Part shown: positions 47,054-57,856 of the stretch, piece by piece
Layout of the letters: every line of letters starts with the position of its first letter
How positions within the stretch are numbered: the stretch's first letter is position 1
Assembly: GCF_030272615.1 (NCBI RefSeq)
Contig: NC_081407.1
Span: forward strand, 143,780,897 to 143,844,896
Reading direction: 5' to 3'
Length of the DNA: 64,000 nucleotides
From: Cryptomeria japonica
Taxonomy: Eukaryota > Streptophyta > Pinopsida > Cupressales > Cupressaceae
Notes under the pieces: generated by a model
Databases searched by the model: none
What the model was told of the DNA's origin: nothing
Seen by the model: the letters and a program-made list of their open reading frames with translations, nothing else
Translations under genes and position numbers: made by a program

Positions 47054-48388
47054 TCATTTCTCAACTAATTGACCAACACTTAAAATATTATGCTTTAAAC
47101 CTTCCACATAGTAAATGTTGTCAGTATTATGCTTACCATCAAGAGATATTGTACCTTTACCTTTGATCAAGCAAGCTTTGTCATCTCCAAATCTTACTAG
47201 ACCTCCATTATATTCCTGAAAGTTCAAAAATTTACCTTTATCACCAGTCATATGATGTGAGCATCCTGAATCAATAATCCATTCATCCTTAACTTCAACT
47301 TTAGTTGTCAGGGCCTGCTCTACTAGTTGAACAGTAGGTGCCAGTTGATCTTCTGTTATAGAAACAAAAACCCATCCATTGTCTATCGGATCTTCATCAG
47401 AATCATCAGTGACTCCTTCATTAGCAAGATAACAAGATTTATCTTTATTCTTCTTAAATATGTATCTCTGATATTCAGAGTTAGGCTTGTATGTTCTCCT
47501 AGCTTCTTCTCTTAGTCTAGCATGTCTATCAGGGCATCTAGAAGCCATATGACCAATCTTATTATAGTTAAAGCATTTAAAGGGTGCTTTACCTTCATAC
47601 TTACTTCCAACTGGACCTTTAGGCATTTTCCTTGCAAATAGTGCTTCAAGTTCTTCATTTTCTCTCTTGTTTTCCTCAAGTTCTCTTGCATAAAAGGCTT
47701 TCCAAACAAACTTGTCAAAAGATGGTGTAGATGATGTTAATGCCTTAAAAGCTAAATTTGTCTTTATAGTAGCAACAAGACCAAATTCCTCAATTTCAAA
47801 AGCTGAAAGTTTTCCAATCAATGTATCCCTAGTTACTGATGTATTAGGCATTGTTCTTAACTCATTTATAGCAGCAACCTTCATTGTATATGTCGGTGGC
47901 AATCCTCTTAAAACTTTTGACACAATTTCATCTTCACTTAAGGTTCCTCCACAACATTTAATACCCAAAACAATTTCATTTACTCTTTCCATAAAAGCAG
48001 AAATCCTTTCATCTTCTTCCATTTTCAGATTTTCATACCTGACCCGGAAGCTTTCAAGTTTTGTAATTTTGACTATGTAATCTCCTTCATTCAATGTTTC
48101 CAAGTGATCCCAAATAGCTTTAGCAGTTGATCTATCTGATAATCCCATGATTTGCTGATCTGATAATGCGCTCAAAAGTGCTTCTCTAGCTTTGTAATCA
48201 TTTTCCTCATCTTTTCCTAAGGTAGGTGGATTAGGCTGACCGGGAGTAGGAGCAGTATATTCATTCTTTGTAACTTCCCAGATGTCCTTTCCAATGCAAT
48301 TAAAATGTGTCTCCATCCTGATCTTCCATATGTCATAGTTGGTTCCATCAAGTTTAGGATTGTCCTTCCTGAAATAGTTAGTAGACAT
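47054..48388 (-). CDS. Copia B gag-protease, 444-codon open part
   Basis: ATG at 48388 (MSTNYFRKDNPKLDGTNYD), 43 bases from the primer site; open to a TGA at 47054. UBN2-type Gag with YDIWKIRMETHFNCIG, AIWDHLETLNEGD and SFRVRYENLKMEEDERIS. The knuckle reads CFNYNKIGHMASRC, so the second zinc Cys is Tyr. Protease WIIDSGCSHHMTGDKGKF keeps its Asp-Ser-Gly. The C-terminal LKHNILSVGQLVEK block leads into the integrase region. Gag and protease appear otherwise intact in this copy. Confidence 0.88.
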   Translation of the reverse strand: MSTNYFRKDNPKLDGTNYDIWKIRMETHFNCIGKDIWEVTKNEYTAPTPGQPNPPTLGKDEENDYKAREALLSALSDQQIMGLSDRSTAKAIWDHLETLNEGDYIVKITKLESFRVRYENLKMEEDERISAFMERVNEIVLGIKCCGGTLSEDEIVSKVLRGLPPTYTMKVAAINELRTMPNTSVTRDTLIGKLSAFEIEEFGLVATIKTNLAFKALTSSTPSFDKFVWKAFYARELEENKRENEELEALFARKMPKGPVGSKYEGKAPFKCFNYNKIGHMASRCPDRHARLREEARRTYKPNSEYQRYIFKKNKDKSCYLANEGVTDDSDEDPIDNGWVFVSITEDQLAPTVQLVEQALTTKVEVKDEWIIDSGCSHHMTGDKGKFLNFQEYNGGLVRFGDDKACLIKGKGTISLDGKHNTDNIYYVEGLKHNILSVGQLVEK

Positions 48389-48430
48389 TGGATCTCCTCA
48401 AGCTGTTAAACTTCTGCAAAAAGAGGACTA

Positions 48431-48443
48431 GGCTCTGATACCA
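48431..48443 (-). promoter_or_regulatory. Copia B primer-binding site (initiator Met tRNA)
   Basis: TGGTATCAGAGCC on the minus strand, two bases from the 5' LTR edge. Confidence 0.9.
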
Positions 48444-48445
48444 AT

Positions 48446-49503
48446 TGTTAGGTCCCGAGGACAACTAAGAGGGGGGGGGTGAATCAATTGTCAAATAAAT
48501 TCAAGCCAAAATAATTTAACCAACTTTAATGCTTAATACCGGTAAACCAAACTTTTATGCCGATAGACAATTTTATCAGTTAATTATAGTACCGGTAAAG
48601 ATTAATACATGAAACAGAAAGATAATAACATCCACAACACATAACACCAATATTTGTATGTGGAAACCCTATAAGGGGAAAAACCACGGTGGGAAACCTT
48701 ACCCACAATCAAATGATACTACTGCAGATAGTTTGTGTATACAAATGGGGTCTGCACATGCAAAAAGGTCAAGCGCCTAGAGCTCACTGCTCAAACACAA
48801 ATAGGAGGCACACTGACTACAATTGGATGGTTAAATCCAATAAGGATGTACTGTTCAAAATAGCATCTTACTATGTTGGATTCAGTATCGGTGTAGTTCT
48901 AATTGTCTTCACAAAAACCTTGCTTCACCTTCAAATGATGTTTGCATGTAAAGCTTTGCTTATTCTTGCATATACCAAATTATATCTTCCTTCGCATTCC
49001 ACACTTGATCTTACAAATAAGATCTTACATTTATATCATAACCTAAGACCAATTTTAGTAGGTCGGCTCTAAAGGATATTACAATAAAATCAATTTACAA
49101 ATAAAACAATAGCTAATGCAATAACCGATTCAACATGTCGGCTTGATGCATTTTTAACAATAATAAAACATCTCCATAGCGTGTTGTGTTGATCTGGAAT
49201 AGATAAGCCTGCCAATGAATGTCCTGGACCTATTTGTCGGTAACAGCAAATATGCAAATATAAATATGCCAATGAACAAATCTCCAAGACAAAGTGTCCA
49301 AACGATGTCTTTGACATAACTAGGTGTTTTTCATGCCATTCCAAGTGTCGGTGAACATTATATCCTGTCGATGTACCAGATACCGATGACTGTGCATAAG
49401 TCACTTGCTTGTCGGTGAACATTGCCAATTCTTCAAAGTGCCAGAGTTGATAAGTGATAGTAGGTATTGACATCAATGACAAAACCATACCAAAATACCA
49501 ATA
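48446..49503 (-). mobile_element. Copia B 5' LTR
   Basis: Plus-strand ends TGTTAGGTCC and CCAATA (C to T in the last CA). It holds the CCTAGAGCTCACTGCTC motif (about 48776-48792; GAGCAGTGAGCTCTAGG on the element strand), shared with NA-1 and Copia C. Confidence 0.93.
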
Positions 49504-49508
49504 GTTTC

Positions 49509-50281
49509 TTTTTAAATTCCCAAATAAAAAATGAGGTCCATTTTAATCAACACCAAAAGAAAATGATGTTCAATTTTAAACATTTGCAGAAATGGGAAAT
49601 TTTGTTTTGTTCCTTTTAGAGCCCAAAGAAAGATGATCCTATCTTGGATAAAAGGAAAGATTTGATTTTGTTGTTATTTTTAATTATGCAAGAAAGAAAG
49701 ATGAAGTTTATTTTAGGCACAAAAAAGTGAATAATGAAGTTCTTTTTAAGCATCCAAAAGAAAGGTGAAATTCATTTTGAGCCTTTGCAATAAGAAAAGT
49801 GAGTTCTTTTTAACAACTTATAAAAGAAAGTAAATAACACTAATTAACTCATCCTTTTCCAGCACTGAAAATTGTTAGAACCTGCACACAGTTAGTCAAA
49901 ATTAAATCCTAATGGTGGGCTTCACAAGCCTAATTTTTCTAACTATTACAAATTTTCTCTCTGCCAGAGCTATGTGCTAAACTTTCACACAGATGCGCTA
50001 AATTATGGTGTAGAAGCGCTAAAAGAAAGAACCTACATGCTATTTTGATGCCTGAATGCACTAAAATAGTGTTCCCATGCATTTGAACAAGCAGAAAGGG
50101 GTATGTGCTAGAAAGATAGCAGGATGCGCTAAGTTATGGTCTCTACATGCTAAACAGTGTCATGTATGGGCTAAAGTTCACCACATATGCGCTAAAGAAA
50201 GTCCCAGACCCGCTAGTTTGCAATTCTAATGTGATTGTTGTCTTCTACCTGCACACAAAATGATGTTTTTTGGGGGGATGT
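49509..50281 (-). other. G1 leader, LTR-proximal piece
   Basis: From 49500 to 49850 a purine-rich sequence repeats GAAAGATGAAGTTTATTTT-like words. From about 49970 to 50220 the ATGCGCTAAA word and variants recur about ten times (GCGCTAAAT, GCGCTAAAA, GCGCTAAG, GGGCTAAAG). No reading frame. The same word array marks the gag-proximal leader at 18950-19280. Confidence 0.65.
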
Positions 50282-50299
50282 GCCCCACAGTGGGCACCA
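50282..50299 (-). promoter_or_regulatory. G1 primer-binding site
   Basis: Minus strand TGGTGCCCACTGTGGGGC, four bases after the LTR end GCGTACA. Typical position and TGG start; the tRNA is not assigned. It differs from the G0 and G2 sites. Confidence 0.65.
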
Positions 50300-50303
50300 A
50301 AAA

Positions 50304-51711
50304 TGTACGCAAGAAAACATGGTGATCAAAACAAATAAATTGAGATCAAATGACCTACATACCAATGAGACTCTCAGTGCAAGTATATAAACTAATTTGA
50401 ACTAGTTTAACTTCCATAGGTGTGTCCCATTGTTCTCTATCTCACATGATCCTTAAAGCCAATGTTTTGCTCTCAGATCATTGAGAAAATGACTTAGGAA
50501 TGACAACTCCAATAACAAGTGATATTTTGATCTATATGCATGAATGCATTCTAAGGTCTATATGATGTGTTAAAACTTATGATGATTAAGCTAGTATGAG
50601 GATAGTGATATGATAAAGATATTGCTAAATTATCCTAATCATGATATACTGGAATGGATATACTATTGGTATGAAAATGAAATGCTTTTAAATTTTTATA
50701 ATGATATTTTAACAAAGAGAGGCTAAAATGCTTAGTAAATTAGGCTATAATGTAGATGCATGAAACTTGGATATATGAAAAATGAAGAATGAGAGCTCTA
50801 TTTATAGGGGAAATAGGGCAATGGATGGTTAAGATTGAATAATCTTAACAAGGGCTAGGATTGAAAGTTAATCAATCCATGTTTACAATTTTCACCAATG
50901 AAATGGTGACAATTGTCAACAAGAGGTTGCTTGAGAGGAGATGCAAGAGGCATTAAATGCTTGAGAAGACATGAAGGTTACCTTAGGAGGTAAGGGTTAA
51001 GGTTAGGTTAGGGTTATCCATTGGATAAAGCTTTTATCCGAGGGGTAAACTCTTGTGCAAGGGTTAAATAGATAACTATGGTCAAATCCATAAGTGCTTG
51101 ATGAGACCCTTGAATCAAAAGGATGGTTAAGTTAGAGGAAAGTCTCTAACCAAAGGTCAAAGGTGAGTTAACCATAAATGGTTATATAAGAGCCTTTAAT
51201 GGCTTGGAAGACTTTAGAGGTTAACCATTTGAAGACATAAAGCCTTTAGTGGTTGTTGAAGACTTTGGAGGTTTTTGAGAAGTGACTTCCTTTTACTTAG
51301 GAATGTGACAATGATTAGGAGATGAATAAGGCTAAATTGGAAGTGATTAGAAGAATCTAGAAGAGGTTTAGGAGGCAAGTGGGAGATGTAGGAAACTGCA
51401 AGTGGATGAGGGAAAAGAATTTTAGTTAAAATAAAATGTTTTATTTCAACCAAAATAGATGCAACTTGCATAAATACAAGTGGGGGATTTAATTAAAAGG
51501 AAGAAAGGGGAATTAATTAAATAAAGTGATTTATTTAATTAAAGGCTAGAAAAGGTTTAGGTGAGTTTAATTAGATAAATTAAGGAATTCATTTAATCAA
51601 ATAAATGAAAACGAATAAATTAATTAAATAAGATTTAATTAATAGGAGGAATGGGGTTAAAATAAATATTAAATATTTATATAATAAAGTGGTCAGATTT
51701 ATACGTCTACA
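50304..51711 (-). mobile_element. G1 5' LTR
   Basis: Minus strand TGTAGACGTATAAAT...GCGTACA, 1,408 bp. A TATA box CTATAAATAGAGC lies on the minus strand at about 50796-50808. The U3 end is AT-rich with AATTAATTAAAT words, like the LTR-like insertion at 32232. No second G1 LTR remains in the window. Confidence 0.75.
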
Positions 51712-51940
51712 AGTTGATTCGAGGAGCAAAGGTGAACTGGATTCTAATCTATAAAGGGAGGCTATAGATGGAAGCTAGAGGAGGGAACTATAGTTGAGCA
51801 GATGAGAGATGTAACTATTAAGCATTACCTGAATATATTGGTGGCAATCACAGAGAACAACACATTGCCGAATAACAACTTGTGGTGGAGCACCTGCCAG
51901 CTATTAATGAGCATTAGAGCTATAGATTTCCACAATCCAT
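51712..51940. other. Unassigned spacer next to the G1 LTR
   Basis: Possible host sequence or part of the palindromic unit. A short open frame (51802-52062) runs from here into the palindrome's left arm but has no recognisable domain; I do not call it a gene. Confidence 0.35.
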
Positions 51941-52811
51941 TATATGATACACTTATTGCTTCTGGATTCAATTGTGTGTGCAATTTTTATCATCAACATT
52001 TTGAATCGCACTCTGTGATTCATCGTCAAGATGAACAAGAATTCAGAGGGGATGAAAGATAGTGAGTTGCAGGTCTAAGGAGGAATAAAAGGAGGAGGGT
52101 AGGAAAGAGCACCGAGAGCAAGGAAGAAGAATTAATAAAAAATAAATTATAAAACCACTAACAACCTACAAGAAGAAAGACAACAAGGTAAATGAAGAAG
52201 AAAAGACAAAGGGTGAGAAAATAATAAACTAAAGAGAAATTACAAAAAAAAAAGAACAAGGTAACCAAAGATAGAAATAAAAATATCCAAAAATAAATAA
52301 TGAAATAAATAAATACTAAAAAATCAGAGAGATAAATGAATACAAAAGAATAAATAAAACCCCAAGAAATTTATAACTTTGTGTACACACAGACACTTAT
52401 TTTTCTTGGGGTTTTATTTATTCTTTTGTATTCTTTTATCTCTTTGATTTTTTAGTATTATTTATTTTTGGATCTTTTTTATTTCTTTGGTTGCTTTTTG
52501 TTTGTTTTGTAATTTCTCTTTAGTTTATTATTTTCTCCCCCTTTGTCTTTTCTTCTTCATTTGTCTTGTTGTCTTTCTTCTTGTAGGTTGTTAATGATTT
52601 ATTTTCTTTGTTGTTATTAATTCTTCTTCCTTGCTCTTTGTGCCCTTTCCTACCCTCCTCCTTTTATTTCTCATCAGATCTATGATTCACCATCTTTCAT
52701 CCCCTTTGAATTATTGTTCATCCTAATGATGAATCATGGAGTGTGATTCAAAACGTTGAAGATAAAAATTGCATACACAATCGAATCCAGAAGCAATAAG
52801 TGTATCATATT
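51941..52811. repeat. Long imperfect palindrome (fold-back), about 870 bp
   Basis: Left arm 51941-52369 and right arm 52401-52811 are reverse complements over almost their whole length with scattered mismatches and small gaps; the loop is about 31 bp. Outer ends: TATGATACACTTATTGCTTC and, on the right, its complement. Inner ends: ATAAAACCCCAAGAAA and TTTCTTGGGGTTTTAT. The left arm is strongly purine-rich on the plus strand. It could be a fold-back transposon or an inverted duplication. A transcript would form a long hairpin. Confidence 0.88.
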
Positions 52812-52961
52812 AACGAACATTTAAGGCTATTGTTGGTTAATAGATCTATCATCGTAAATGAATGGTTTCAATGACTATTTTATCCAAATGCAAAGAGAAA
52901 CTATTAACAAATAGTTGGGTAAGTTATTAATAACTTCTCTTTGAATTTTACAAGGTACAAT

Positions 52962-54319
52962 TGTTGGCAACAAGGCAAAAAATTGAGAGGGGGGTGAATC
53001 AGTTCTCTCAAAATCTCTACTTAACCCAGACACAATTTCAGATTTGATAATTAACAATAAAAGCATAAATCAACACCACACGGATAACACACATAACACC
53101 AATATTTTTGACATGGAAAACCTGGTCAAGGTAAAAACCACGGTGGGAACCTGCCCACAATATGATGATAACTTGTTAGAAGTATATGAAATATTATAAT
53201 GGGGAATGCATATGCATCCAAACACACTGCCTAGAGATCACTGCTCAAAAACAACAAAGGGCTACAACCCAGGGAAGACTCACTGTCTTACAAACACATT
53301 CAGATTACATCTGAAAGATTATGAACTGATAGAATAGCATCTCCCCATGCCTAGTTACAGTTTTGGTTAGGCACACAACACATATTCTACTCCTTTCCAT
53401 GTCTTCACACTTCTTCACACTACTTCACTGCTTCAAAAAGATCAAATCATTATTTGCACACACAGATACCACCCTTACATGAGTATTACATTTATTTATA
53501 CATATCATCAACCTATCTTTCAAGGTCCACTCAACACACATCACAAATTACAAAGATATAACTATACACGCTACAATATTACATGCAGACCAAAACAATG
53601 TCATCTAAGACATAGTATGGACCTAAATCAACACCTTGAACATGAAACACCTCCAAGAATTATGCCTCAAGCATTTGCAACACACTACAATCATCATGTC
53701 GGCCAAGAACATGAAAAACACCATCGGATCAAGGAAAATTATCAATAATGTGCACAACGATCAATGTGGACCACCAACACAAATAGGACATGATCTAGAA
53801 ACATCTACAAGCATCATGAATTACCATAGAAACAACCGCACCAACACTACTTACTAGAATCTCCATCATCATTATACCGAACTTCAAGAACACCAACTGC
53901 AATGACTGTCAAACTTAAAGATTCACTTGCGGACCTCCAAATCACAAACCATCTGAATTGAGGATACACTAGAGCATCCCAAACACTCTACCCAATTTGT
54001 AAACCAAGATATTGCAACGTGGAGCAATGTGGAGCAAAATCTAGAACATTGATCAACATCGAACAACTGAAAAAACAACCGCAATACTAGATCTCATAAC
54101 TCAATCAAATCTCCATGCGAACAACTGAAACTTGAGATGAATCAACTAGAGATAATTATCTCAAAACCCTTTAATTCGCAATAGCTCATCTACAACACAC
54201 TGGCCAAACCAACTCACTTAATCTGACTACAACATTGGAACACATAGAGGAATACGTTGACATCAATGATAACAGATCACTCGGTCAATCCAAACACATA
54301 TTTGCATATTATTCCAACA
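52962..54319 (-). mobile_element. Copia C 3' LTR
   Basis: Plus-strand ends TGTTGGCAACAAGG and TTCCAACA. Contains GAGGGGGGTGAATCA near the left end (the conserved motif in complement) and CCTAGAGATCACTGCTC at about 53230-53246. Confidence 0.9.
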
Positions 54320-54560
54320 AACTCCCCCTTTGGCATTGATGGCAACACATGATGTGAAAAACAATCAATGACAAAGAAAGAACAACTCTCAACAATCTCC
54401 CCCTGAGATCTAGCATATGATATGACAGTTTTTCACATGATTCTCTCCCCCTTTGACATCAATGCTAAAGGCACATATTTTCACCACAAAGCTAACAAAA
54501 CTGAACATCTCTCCCCTAAATCTGAACATATGAACCACAACATTGACTACTCCCCTTGAG
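54320..54560 (-). promoter_or_regulatory. Copia C polypurine array and PPT
   Basis: Minus-strand CCAAAGGGGGAGT abuts the LTR (about 54320-54333). More tracts lie at about 54398-54408, 54443-54456 (CAAAGGGGGAGAGA) and 54551-54560. Confidence 0.78.
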
Positions 54561-54638
54561 TAGTAGCCACCACTCATCAATCTAGAGATCACAATATATA
54601 ACTGTGAAATCCACCATACTGATGCAAATTCATGCATC

Positions 54639-56290
54639 TTAGTTCTTATCAAGAGGGGCAATCACCCCTAGCTTCTCCTTGAGATACTCAAAATTTTCCT
54701 TAGGCAAAGGCTTCGTGAAGATATTTGTAATTTTTTCCTTTGTAGATAAATACTCCAATATGAATTCCTTCTCATTCACCTTTTCTCTCAAAAAATGAAA
54801 CTTAATTGTTATATTCTTAGTCTTTGGATGCAACACTGGATTCTTAGAAATGTTGATAGCACTTGAATTATCACAGTATATAGCAATAGAATCATCATAA
54901 ACAACTATGATATCCTTTAACATATGCTTCATCCATACCACCTAAGTACAATTTCTAGCAGCAGCAATATACTCGGCCTCTACAGTAGATAAAGAAATAG
55001 CATTCTGCTTCTTACTCATCCAAGAAACTAATCTCTTTCCCAAGAAAAATGCACCACCACTACTACTTTTTCTATCATCCGCATCTCTGGCCCAATCAAC
55101 ATTAGTAAAATCACTCAAAGTAAAATCATCATCTTTAGGATACCACAAACCAAAATTGATTGTCCCTTTCAGATTTCTAAAGATTGTTTTAACAACAACA
55201 ACATGAGATTCCTTAGGGTCAACTTGAAATCAATCAACAAGACAAACAACATTCATAATTTATGATCTAGTCTGAGTTAAATATAGCAATCCACCAATCA
55301 TAGATTTGTATCTAGTCTGATTTACTTTTGGAGAATCATCATCCTTTGTCAACTTACATCTGGTCACCATAGGGGTACCAACTGGCTTTGAATTGTCTAA
55401 ACCAAACTTCCTCAGCAATTCCTTCACATACTTGGATTGAGATATAAAAATACCTTTATCCAACTAAGTAATTTGTAATCCCAAAAATAATTTCATCTCA
55501 CCAATCATAGACATCTCAAACTCATTCTGCATTTCATCAGCAAACTTTTCACACAAACTATCATTCCCTCCAAAAATAATATCATCAACAAAAACTTCAA
55601 CAATAAAAATGTTATCATGATCAATCTTGAAATACATATTACTATTAGTTGTACCTTTATTGAATCCAAGCTTCAGCATATACTTATCCAATCTAGCATA
55701 CCATGCTCTTGGGGCTTGCTTCAATCCATACAGTGCTTTCTTCAATTTGCAAACCATATCTTCTTGATATATCAACTGAAATCCATCTGGTTGCTCAATA
55801 TAAACTTTCTCTTCCAACTCACCATTAAGAAAGGTTGACTTGACATCTATCTGATAAACTTTGAAATCTTTGTAAGCAGCATAAGCAAGAAATAATCTAA
55901 TAGCTTCAATTCTTGCCACCGGAGCAAAAGTCTCCTCAAATTCAATTCCTTCTATCTGAGAATATCCCTTACAAACAAGTCTTGCTTTGTTCCTAACAAC
56001 TTCACCTTGTTCATCCAATTTGTTTCGGAAGACCCATTTAGTTCCAATTACATTTTTATCCTTAGGTCTAGGAACTAGAATCCATGTATTATTCTTTTCA
56101 ATATGGTTCAATTCATCTTACATTGTTTTAACCCAATTTTCATCTTTGCATGCTTCATTAACATCTTTAGGTTCAATCTTAGAAATCAAGCAAAATTCTT
56201 CAGTAATTCTTCTTCTAGTCATCACACCTTTATTCTTATCTCCTATGATCTGATTTTCTGAATGATTCAACCTCACATACCTGGGAGTCT
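54639..56290 (-). pseudogene. Copia C RT and RNase H
   Basis: A single frame with stops at 56112, 55464, about 55260 and 54942. [70 protein letters not shown], and the active site [12 protein letters not shown]. RNase H: FTNVDWARDADDRKSSSGG, STVEAEYIAAARNC and [12 protein letters not shown], with a KPLPKENFEYLKEKLGV end. A linker with a [10 protein letters not shown] block precedes RT. The YxDD-equivalent FVDD is kept. At least three of the stops are TAG or TAA in place of a probable Gln. Confidence 0.9.
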
Positions 56291-56459
56291 TAGGATTTTC
56301 TTGATTTTTCAGATTCTTGAGTCCTTTCTTCTACAATAGCACTAGTCTCTCCTTGATTTTCTCTTTTCCGGAACACTATGAATTAGATTACGGGTCTGCA
56401 CTTTCTTTCCTTTATCAGAGCTATCATTATGATCATCTGAATCATATCCGAAGCATCTA

Positions 56460-57827
56460 GACCGATACTCATTACCTTCATCAACTCACATTAGCACTTT
56501 CAACTATCTTTCTTAATCTCTTAGTAGAACAACCAAGAAAAATTCCTTCATCACATCTAGCATCAAAATTCCCTAGATCTTCATCTCTTTTGATATAGCA
56601 TTTACTTCCAAAAATTTTGAAATATCTAACTATAGGAAAATGACCAAACCATAACTCATAAGGAGTCTTACTGGTATCACCTTTGATATGCACCCGGTTA
56701 AGAGTGTATACAGCAGTACTCATTGCTTCTCTCCAATAGATATGTCGAATGTTTCCTTCCAACATCACAATTCTAGCAACTTCCTGAATTGTTTTATTCT
56801 TTCTTTTCATAACACCATTCTACTGAGGAGTTCTAGGTACAGATAATTGTCTCTTCACTCCATGCTTTTCACAAAATGCATTGAACTCACCAGAAGTGAA
56901 TTCACCACCTCTGTCAGATCTCAAACACTTTAGCTTCAATCTTGTCTCAATCTCAACCATGGCTTTGAAAATCTTGAACTTCTACAAGGCTTCAAACTTC
57001 TCCCTTAAGAAAGTAACCCACATCATCCTTGAATAGTCATCAATCAGCAACATGAAATACATGTCTCCCTGCAAGCTTCTCACTCTAGAAGGACCACACA
57101 AATCAGTATGTACAAGATCCAATAATCCATTAGAACAACATTGTTTGCTTTTAAAAGTAACTCTTGTATGCTTCCCTAACTGACATTCCTTGCATACCGA
57201 ATTAGTAAGATTTACCAAATTAGGAAGATCTCTCATTGCTTGAGTAGAACTTATCTTAACCATGCAATCAAAATTCACATGACACATCCTCCTATGCCAT
57301 AAACAACTTTCATCAATCTGAGCAATCAAACAGCTTTTACCACCATCATTCAAGTGAAAGATATTACCTTTAGTCTTTGTCCCTGATGCAATGTCAATTA
57401 TGGAACCACTTAATATTCTACTTCTGTCATTCTTGAATTGTAAATCATATCCCTTGTCAACCATCTGTCCAACACTAAAAAGATTATGTTTTAGACCTTC
57501 TAAATACAAGACATCATCAGTATTGTGCTTACCATCAAGAGAAATGGAACCTCTACCACAGATTATCACAGCTTTGTCATCACCAAATCTTACTACACCA
57601 CCATCATACTTTTCCATACTCACAAACTTACTCTTATCACCTATAATATGATTAGAGAAGCCATTGTCAATAACCCATTCATTTTTCTCTTCAACTTTAG
57701 CAACCAAATCTTTTTCCTCATTAATGCAGCTAGCAAAATCAGTAGGCACTGGATCATCTTCCTTGATAGCAATAAATACCAATTCATCATCACCTAAATT
57801 TCCTTTCTTAGATTCATCATCTGCCAC
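56460..57827 (-). pseudogene. Copia C protease and integrase
   Basis: A 281-codon open part (57827-56982) carries a protease with WVIDNGFSNHIIGDKSKF: the Ser of Asp-Ser-Gly is Asn and the following Cys is Phe, so it is likely dead. The pre-integrase follows (LWHRRMCHVNFDCMVKIS, CKECQLGKH), then the integrase core LVHTDLCGPSRVRSLQGD and IDDYSRMMWV. After stops near 56982 and 56820 the core continues with RSDRGGEFTSGEF, YWREAMSTAVYTLNRV and YFKIFGSKCYIKRDEDLG. Same frame as the RT region. Confidence 0.88.
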
Positions 57828-57856
57828 ACCTTCATCAGAAGCATAATAACATTTTT

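Larger units (their letters stand above)
35081..49503 (-). mobile_element. Copia B, Sirevirus-like element
   Basis: Perfect TSD GTTTC (35076-35080 and 49504-49508). 5' LTR 48446-49503, Met primer site, gag-protease-integrase-RT-RNase H on the minus strand, polypurine array, 3' LTR 35081-35150 plus 42868-43853. Copia A is inserted in the 3' LTR. Its two LTRs differ at roughly 7% of positions in 400 bp compared by eye. Confidence 0.93.
5944..51711 (-). mobile_element. G1, old gypsy element split by nested insertions
   Basis: The LTR (50304-51711), primer site, long leader, gag, protease and G-patch lie in this order on the minus strand when NA-1, G2 and Copia B are ignored. The TSDs of those three insertions (CATTT/CATTC, CTTCC, GTTTC) show that the flanking G1 pieces were once contiguous. 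No reverse transcriptase, integrase or 3' LTR remains: G1 sequence stops at 5944 against the CACTA-like array. About 8 kb of G1 is spread over 46 kb. Confidence 0.8.

Noticed and set aside
18037-51711. G1 leader clusters as two separate elements
   Set aside because: TSDs of G2 and Copia B show the flanking sequences were contiguous, so one element with a long leader is simpler; a composite origin cannot be fully excluded.
51802-52062. 86-codon open frame as a host gene
   Set aside because: It runs into the palindrome arm and has no recognisable domain or codon signal.
53479-53857. Short open frames with relatives at 59309-59804
   Set aside because: Same reason: both lie in the two LTRs of Copia C, antisense to the element.
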